Assembly: GCA_002495675.1 (NCBI GenBank)
Contig: DAGH01000018.1
Span: 28,249 to 73,762, forward strand
DNA: 45,514 bases
Direction of reading: 5' to 3'
Source: Euryarchaeota archaeon UBA182
GTDB lineage: Archaea; Thermoplasmatota; Poseidoniia; Poseidoniales; Thalassarchaeaceae
The translations under genes were made by a program, and so were the position numbers. This document shows positions 44,601 to 45,514 of the stretch, one piece after another; positions within the stretch are counted from its first letter, which is position 1; the number at the start of each line of letters is the position of its first letter. The notes below the pieces were generated by a model that made no database searches, was not told the DNA's origin, and saw only the letters and a list, made by a program, of their open reading frames with translations.

Positions 44601-45514
44601 GACGCCGAGAGGGCGAAGCTCGAGGCAGAGCAGGCCAGGCTCGAGGCGGAGAGGATCAAGGCGGAGGCCGCGGAGGCCGCAGAGGCCGCAGCGCTCCAAA
44701 GGGAGCAGGAGGCGGCCAGGGCAGCCGAGGAGGCTGCTGCGCAGGAGCGGCTCAAGGCCCTGGACGCCGAGCTCGAGGCCAAGAGGGCAGAGGAGCAACA
44801 GAGGCTCGAGGCGGAGAGGCTGGAGTCAGAGCGCATGGAGGCAGAGGCCGCTGCCGCAGCCGAGGCCAAGAGGCAGGAGGAGGCGAAGGCAGCCGCCGCA
44901 GCAGCCGCAGCAGCCGCCGCAGCCGAGGCCAAGAGGCAGGAGGAGGCAGAAAGGGCAGCCAGCGAGGCAGAGGCCCTCGAGAGGCTCAGGGCCATGGACG
45001 CCGAGCTTGAGGCCCGGAAAAAGGCCCTCGAGGAGATGGACGCCAAGCAGCGCAAGAAGGAGGAGGAGCTCATACGCGTCTCCGAGCGCGCCAAGGAGAT
45101 CGACTTCGGGACCCTCGGCGTGGCCGCGCGGTCCACCGCATCGGCCCCCATCGAGGCCGGCTCGGACGAGCTCTCGCTCGGCGACACCTCTGCCTTCGAG
45201 GAGTCCGGCAGCGCGTGGGTCGCCGACGACCAGGGCGGCCTGAGCATCTCGTGGACCGGCAAGACGGCCAGCACGCTCATCGGCGTGACGGGCCTCAAGC
45301 GCGCCTTCGCGGCCGCGGCCGTTGTCACGGCCCGCGACGACCTCCAGACCATCAAGGGCGTCGGCCCCTTCATCGAGGAGAAGCTGAACGCGCTGGGCAT
45401 CACCACCTTCAGGCAGGTCGCCAACATGACCCCGGAGCTCGAGGACCAGGTCAACACGGCCATCGAGTTCTTCCCGGGCAGGGTGCGCAGGGACAAGTGG
45501 GCGAAGCAGGCTGA
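32697..45514 (+). CDS. Giant RCC1/thrombospondin-3 surface protein, 3' end beyond window
   Basis: One frame stays open from ATG 32697 to the last base: 4,272 complete codons without a stop, so the true protein is longer. Order, with residue numbers: basic leader and hydrophobic segment about 27-45; RCC1 block 1 about 97-480; propeller-like part about 500-850; Asp repeat about 860-900; RCC1 block 2 about 910-1870, with an inserted beta-sandwich part at about 1060-1205; Asp repeats about 1877-1990; propeller-like and putative Ig domains about 2000-3490; thrombospondin-3-type repeats about 3500-3755; membrane helix about 3765-3784, followed by RNRDR; beta domain; coiled coil about 3940-4135; helix-hairpin-helix from about 4214. 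The topology is outside for the N part and inside for the C part. It is likely a cell-surface adhesin or matrix protein; no enzyme motif seen. Confidence 0.9.
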   Translation, partial: MQTGSALSKKKTTLWSARSSEGKGKAILLSFLMVMLVQSTYFSSYTAPELTESPTPADVHNGNPYRHLNESIFEVGLGHTCVVGHDTSVLGFGDRMKCWGIGDMGQLGIGNTQDMGDEAGEMGEDLPFVDTGVDLNITEIALGEGHTCALFENGSAKCWGETTLIGIGYNDVDGFGDGYQETGDVLPYLPLPAGRTILDIDAGQRHTCAILDNQDITCWGANSHGQLGTGNTSLIGDSPDEIGDGLPIIAASHSSATSPPASLALGWDHTCVLFENGTVTCWGSNAHGQLGIESTTTIGDQPGDMGDSLLQVALPSGRTATQVTAGDGFTCALLDNSEVACWGKNDKGQMGIGTTSNQGDSAGEMGDSLTTVDLSYNALSVDAGMDHVCAVVDTSSGRVQCWGGNQAGQLGYGDTQNRGDGLNEMGSALQNVNLGNNGILAVSAGDQMTCAIDASKRVLCFGINVRGQLGVGSTQYIGDDSQDMPPSETHIEIWESFEGSGCRAYLFPPFHPTFSGSTVDETSNDVGDDNDMQLLSDGCPVVSYADQENNDVKVAIFANGLWTVETPIPDTTSVLSTSVAVDNDDRVHVIATDPSYDASSQDIVFSTKVAGRWVSTQLPQSANANLVDMLWTPDGLVATWSTGSKVTSMECPSSCHQASQWSEVFDQSYSGVTNLETTYNEITDSVHVAFTISTMSGDVLRYLTTTATGVQTALVTSDSSTSTTERGISLDSDFEGTLYLAYENGSGHVTLSTCNPSTSSCASASSWTSEDTGLSGSDIHLSVDRSKNPHIAANDASSLVVSSRMDGSWTNTQVFNFESDWTSFAVDPYGRTWVAAHIGASDDLWVFDAWGFGGNGLELDTDQDGFTGYDEHQCGTDPTDPSSVPADFDMDGRCDQIDDLVDLPAVGESSILAMGDSFGCAITTSDEVVCWGLNDQGQLGRPTTGNNAQIAGQVIGLPTSFRPISVDAGHDHACAVGADGEVWCWGRNIEGQVGTGSSTTSEGPTQATMPGGTRALSVSAGDTHTCATLTNGRLACWGTGSSGQIGPMIGMPNGLHQGDFQYPFEADSRFDSTRGNVFSSTNQGVHSSTSGFYINTPINQFVGSLPYTVSYDYYVGAENCCDKLHFGLSDEGSSLQSLQVHSNNRAWNTQTHTITSLSDMQLSWWFYKDASANNYEDSGFVDNVVITDSNGAVMFSEDSWIPQSTAVQPSYISMPTESRVIEEVSAGTRHTCAVDSARQVLCWGYNGGSTTMTLGNHGYLAGNSSDPVYVTLLGSGSEVQETPGIRSISAGGDVTCGILDTGLATVCWGKGMNGVELLGASDAAIGGAYTDTGSPGDRHLSVSVGEQHACSVVESSVYCWGREDSGELGDGGPQSSDPPSPVEAQIGYGTPMEVVVGIDASCVVLRPSPSSTDSRIGCWGESASGQMGSGALPDQTSGPDSEGRLVEFSVGSPVNAPLKTDVLRMGPSSPYMVAVGHDHTCFMSMLGLVKCTGSNSYGQLGLGHPTNLYPATTRADWVQLGSNRTATMIDAGELYTCALLDDGVVKCWGHNGYGQLGLGHYNNMGDHPNEMGDQLPAVSLGQPAIDLSAGRRHACAVLQDGTLKCWGNNQYGTLGLGSTQNKVIPQTVDLGPGMKALDVEAGYLNTCVIMTTGQVKCWGYGQYGLFGPSYDSIGDNNGETGESLPFVDLGTSRHATSLFLAETNACASMSDLTTLCWGDDYYGYHGNNGERSVGNALDLDGDGFSDEMGDTMVEVHLRNKSITNTQILEPASSYDPIVDVHGYMHTGCGITASGDIYCWGRGDYYQRGDGSSTYRVFWGVQVLEAPHSALTMSSGYLRSCAITTSSTILCWGYGNYRDFQPGTSSIVRPTPVDIDLHSGDADLDGWLDLWDTDDDNDGYLDESDDFPFDACAHLDTDGDGRPNFLLGGCVSPLVEDLDDDGDSWSDLDEVLCGTDPLDVRRTPGDPDGDGLCNALDLDDDGDGWPDEDEWACETRNNARYFQPHTSYVHSNADLYGAALGYHYGTLQMVRYQNSMQIYTFDQPTFSNSPLNPRSTDPAWDNNYYPIALQHGDEMFLAGDDALHRIDFDANGAFTPVKLIERGGYGGSSYFASAAISHDGTAYLTDQYAIKVLDLESGAEGTIPLPLPSTSWGYRIATDSSGDLWSAYYLDTGDPATRGMYASQWNPDSSTWTSTLAFPTNINPNEYRQAQYAIDQSDNHHIAIMDSGVKHFTNAGGSWSMTHHATGTVDSRSAVSMAITDANDVHIAWYDFADKDLMHSRGIGGTWYTSAVHDFDNDDSYPRSIDITLDDQGDPRIYALVDDATGDAAMIYYGSFADPSLDASSVPSDSNSDGTCDALSAAILDYGADITFEMGFESTFTPLYEGLLPTSISITPPLPTGLDIDPVTGAIQGTPLYPDTQGSTHTITTTSSNEVWFGQIEVRILDAPPMIADRQSIQSYNDLEARRDVSEVEYDSEGNKYQAGYRFMSNCGSVGQITKRAPDGTTLWCTSIESMGQIPGSSYHAFVQGMKVSPDGSLVVSIVKNGDLKVGIGHLTDSSQNVRYETYDSNMQSFAIMKLDPLTGAPIWVRTQSAISEGDFAVPVDGIHPSYLRSHIRDSMSIDGSGGITFSYVMYDDDGQEKMTEFAGSRLPTAPPCTTHNGATESHIRVGVIRLSPSGDLAWNVGLEPLNGTSCYHFHRNTFGPYGYYEDGHTRAVVTAHPDGSASVAAPFHSNLSVGGVVVEPRASQTTGLAMARISSNGQVMWADSVSSTIDGVDAILTSNSGLWTSSDFSSLVSYDNGDLGAIFTDRACTPDYQETVPVLDFLGEEISPQGNCWLAAIRVDATGSVVWSRIIEGAGLYTNSGTLHTVLDVDETMRLLVERELYTTNPSVLDAHPHLEFGALRMIHIDNLGRISASSASHSGQSGQTYVDDLDVDPSGDTVWIGRTQSQKWGRQTASTTLSDGQQTSSGGFFRMFNHISHDASDTFSGKGVTLRPGSTGSYTTWSFTGDLPTGHSFYSDGRISASNSASVGDIEDLTITQQVIVGGKAFTKSIDVQIIVADQAPGAMYDTVGKKGWTTGSYADGSPHYPFATDASLDGGSDAFDLCSTNVGAHSTTASIERSVSVPIGTQADFRLVWGTNAMSGDELELWIDGVYIASRNGGMTTSTYTVTEGDHTLEVRYTKNSNGDSGRDQGCVREASLFAKGTSTELFEGAVSVFDPSPLELTRGMPMEDFGPLKITNQELLEEFIVEPALPLALSIDQATGVVSGTPAVNTHAPWDDLVALAEPYALKACNDWHTQYPGYKPVCSTTDVEIRIAEPEPDFEYGSTNEVELPRDLYAEVLPTITGGDSSSWQLDGDLPFDLSFNPLTGAIFGNPYLITAPTTVTVTAVNTGGSKTVDVTLSVVSDGIGVTFPTPSIQLIQGKEMQPFAGQTVGAPVQLWLISPNLPDGLSFGELNGTIWGTPETTMPMTPYTIQVISGTNTDTATLMISVIVDTEGDRDLDGWKDEIEAICNTDPVLFESRPSDIDGDGICDFLDSDTDGDGETDEREERCGSDPTDPNSLPPDANENGFCDAEEEDRDNDGILDFLDAFPDDAAANRDTDGDGMPDELIGSSTSTPPLIEDTDDDGDGWEDLDEILCGSNPKRASDRPADMDLDMICDTQDDDIDGDGWLNEVESGICGGNALDAAVTPSDIDGDMVCDQIDSDIDGDGWSNEDENKTACGSTNIYDPNDTPSDEDGDGICDGEDVSPSGVGFSSIMDFWWLCCILLLLILLLALTPLIRNRDRTGLSHLAGPEPENTTSSPGFFGGSGTRSDPFVLKPAEGIPAGGSASSVETITVTGIDPDNLVPVSDKAEGTNGFRFNLNSDEHQESDNDLLVPDSGGKVTFGFEFHDRVATRAGATYEARYRVGSGSVYFLWKVTVDPEPGYAATEEDMVAMQTEQRRLAEEAAARKQAENEILQARADAERAKLEAEQARLEAERIKAEAAEAAEAAALQREQEAARAAEEAAAQERLKALDAELEAKRAEEQQRLEAERLESERMEAEAAAAAEAKRQEEAKAAAAAAAAAAAAEAKRQEEAERAASEAEALERLRAMDAELEARKKALEEMDAKQRKKEEELIRVSERAKEIDFGTLGVAARSTASAPIEAGSDELSLGDTSAFEESGSAWVADDQGGLSISWTGKTASTLIGVTGLKRAFAAAAVVTARDDLQTIKGVGPFIEEKLNALGITTFRQVANMTPELEDQVNTAIEFFPGRVRRDKWAKQA
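32985..34131 (+). repeat. RCC1-like repeat block 1 (about seven repeats)
   Basis: Repeats of 55-65 residues with CWG..N..GQLG cores occur near 32985, 33168, 33348, 33534, 33714, 33894 and 34071, each preceded by a 'aG..HTCAl..ng' strand. The second and last copies are degenerate (CWGETTLIGIG; CFGINVRGQLG). Seven copies would form one RCC1-type propeller of seven blades. Confidence 0.88.
35272..35400 (+). repeat. Short calcium-type Asp repeat (thrombospondin-3-like)
   Basis: ELDTDQDGFTGYDEHQCGTDP and ADFDMDGRCDQIDD show the D-x-D-x-D-G spacing and the CGTDP turn of thrombospondin type-3-like repeats, which bind calcium. The pair links the propeller-like part with RCC1 block 2. Confidence 0.75.
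35430..38310 (+). repeat. RCC1-like repeat block 2 (about fourteen repeats)
   Basis: CWG-type cores occur near 35484, 35646, 35800, 36420, 36615, 36768, 36948, 37167, 37332, 37506, 37662, 37842, 38088 and 38243. Several are degenerate, and one cysteine-glycine pair reads CTG (near 37167). Between the third and fourth copies a beta-sandwich-like insert of about 150 residues (35850-36310) interrupts the array. Fourteen copies would make two seven-bladed propellers. Confidence 0.85.
35850..36310 (+). other. Beta-sandwich-like insert inside RCC1 block 2
   Basis: This part codes for about 150 residues with no CWG core. It reads FVGSLPYTVSYDYYVGAENC, LHFGLSDEGSSLQSLQVH, and DNVVITDSNGAVMFSEDSW, a pattern of alternating strands like a jelly-roll or lectin-type domain. 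A pair of cysteines (ENCCDK) stands in it. No family is recognised. Confidence 0.5.
38325..38670 (+). repeat. Thrombospondin-3-like Asp repeats, middle block
   Basis: The sequence has successive DADLDGW, DTDDDNDGYLDESDDFP, DTDGDGRPN, DLDDDGDSWSDLDE, DPDGDGLCN and DLDDDGDGWPDEDEW loops. The DxDxDG spacing is a calcium-binding pattern, and the CGTDPLD turn marks the repeats. Confidence 0.85.
39770..43185 (+). other. Putative Ig-like and propeller-like domains of the giant protein
   Basis: Five stretches show the He_PIG-like putative Ig pattern 'LP.GL....TG.I.GTP': about 39780-40040 (LPTGLDIDPVTGAIQGTP), 41675-41880 (LPTGHSFYSDGRISAS), 42370-42650 (LPLALSIDQATGVVSGTP), 42665-42925 (LPFDLSFNPLTGAIFGNP) and 42930-43185 (LPDGLSFGELNGTIWGTP). 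Between the first two, 40050-41650, several 'A.i...G.v.W' strands suggest a beta-propeller, and 41880-42360 looks like a jelly-roll. Confidence 0.7.
43188..43965 (+). repeat. Thrombospondin-3-like Asp repeat block next to the membrane
   Basis: About a dozen calcium-type loops follow each other (GDRDLDGWKDE, DIDGDGICDFLDSD, TDGDGETDE, DRDNDGILDFLD, DTDGDGMPDE, DTDDDGDGWEDLDE, DIDGDGWLNE, DIDGDGWSNEDE, DEDGDGICDGED), with cysteines at regular sites. Such a block forms a stiff, calcium-dependent stalk; here it lies directly before the membrane helix. Confidence 0.9.
43989..44052 (+). other. Single membrane helix of the giant protein
   Basis: WWLCCILLLLILLLALTPLI is uninterrupted hydrophobic and is followed at once by RNRDR, a stop-transfer pattern. 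The positive-inside rule puts the Asp-repeat side outside and the coiled-coil side in the cytoplasm. Confidence 0.88.
44505..45105 (+). other. Long Ala/Glu/Arg coiled coil of the giant protein
   Basis: About 200 residues are nearly all Ala, Glu, Arg, Lys, Gln and Leu, with heptad-like wording such as RLAEEAAARKQAENEIL and LEAEQARLEAERIKAEA. No Pro or Gly breaks it over most of the length. The opposite strand shows a long Ser/Ala frame only because of this composition. Confidence 0.88.
44853..44947 (+). repeat. Exact 32-base direct repeat, 63-base period, in the coiled coil
   Basis: Bases 44853-44884 and 44916-44947 are identical. The offset of 63 bases equals 21 residues, that is three heptads, so the duplication keeps the coiled-coil register. 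Between the copies is an Ala run (AAAAAAAAAAAA) coded by mixed GCC/GCA codons. Confidence 0.8.
45336..45514 (+). other. Helix-hairpin-helix domain at the C-terminal end
   Basis: DDLQTIKGVGPFIEEKLNAL, then GITTFRQVANMTPELEDQV and FFPGRVRRDKWAKQA, follows the HhH pattern 'L..I.GIGP..E..L...GI.tf.qia.l...' seen in small bacterial and archaeal HhH proteins and in ribosomal L21-associated tails. The GVGP hairpin usually contacts DNA backbone, though some copies bind protein. The frame runs out of the window right after it. Confidence 0.8.

Noticed and set aside
44450..45496. A 348-codon minus-strand frame, almost only Ser and Ala
   Set aside because: It mirrors the coiled coil of the plus-strand gene; GAG/GCC-rich codons read backward give Ser and Ala. 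No sign of a real protein.
1..45514. CRISPR array, insertion sequence, integrase or phage genes
   Set aside because: No evenly spaced short repeats with unique spacers, no transposase or integrase motifs and no terminal inverted repeats were seen.

Overview
The window reads as a chromosomal segment of an archaeon, most likely a marine Thermoplasmatota (Poseidoniales / Marine Group II or a relative). Archaeal markers are a PCNA clamp, transcript-cleavage factor TFS, an aNop5-fibrillarin pair, Pelota, an HTH-10 (bacterio-opsin-activator type) regulator and a degenerate TBP-like protein. Several genes of bacterial type lie among them (Fpg/MutM, SMUG-type uracil-DNA glycosylase, IcmF mutase, formate-THF ligase, SlyD-like FKBP). 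That mixture, plus a giant RCC1/thrombospondin-3 surface protein, fits this lineage. The lineage call is inference from gene content; no phylogeny was run.

Layout. 1-927 (-): the 5' part of an EF-Tu/SelB-like protein and a hotdog thioesterase. 990-3219 (+): a three-gene unit with TTGA and GTGA overlaps (unknown protein, TBP-fold protein, TatD-like metal hydrolase). 3198-3590: a small membrane protein and a tRNA-Gly(UCC) with encoded CCA. 3639-6211 (+): an ABC exporter followed by a membrane-anchored, truncated FGE-like protein. 6216-7411 (-): PCNA and TFS. 7552-10199 (+): Nop5, fibrillarin and Fpg. 10200-18000 (-): a run of six genes (YbaK-like deacylase, SMUG-type UDG, acyl-CoA synthetase, LysE exporter, IcmF mutase, SDR) that looks like acyl-CoA and branched-chain catabolism joined to repair and quality-control genes. 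18051-19445: a PAP2 membrane enzyme. 19946-22207 (+): a three-gene unit that closely resembles 2-aminophenol 1,6-dioxygenase (catalytic beta, non-catalytic alpha) plus a 2-aminomuconate-deaminase-type RidA protein. 22231-24561: SlyD-like FKBP and an APC permease with an EF-hand tail. 24558-29117 (-): an operon of formate-THF ligase, Pelota, an unknown protein and endonuclease IV. 29177-32621: AroE-like protein, MscS channel, HTH-10 regulator, second LysE-type transporter. 32697 to the window end (+): one uninterrupted frame of at least 4,272 codons, with no stop reached.

The giant protein has, in order, an N-terminal membrane/signal segment, seven RCC1-like repeats, propeller-like sequence, a calcium-type Asp repeat, fourteen more RCC1-like repeats, further Asp repeats, propeller-like and putative Ig domains, a long thrombospondin-3-like block, a single membrane helix, a small beta domain, a long Ala/Glu/Arg coiled coil and a helix-hairpin-helix domain. 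Its most striking feature is the joining of a huge extracellular adhesin-like part to a cytoplasmic coiled coil ending in a domain of a nucleic-acid-binding family.

Several promoters place a TATA-like box about 25-27 bases upstream of the start codon, which suggests leaderless transcripts. Base composition rises visibly in GC from about 30 kb to the right end. No CRISPR array, insertion sequence or phage gene was seen.
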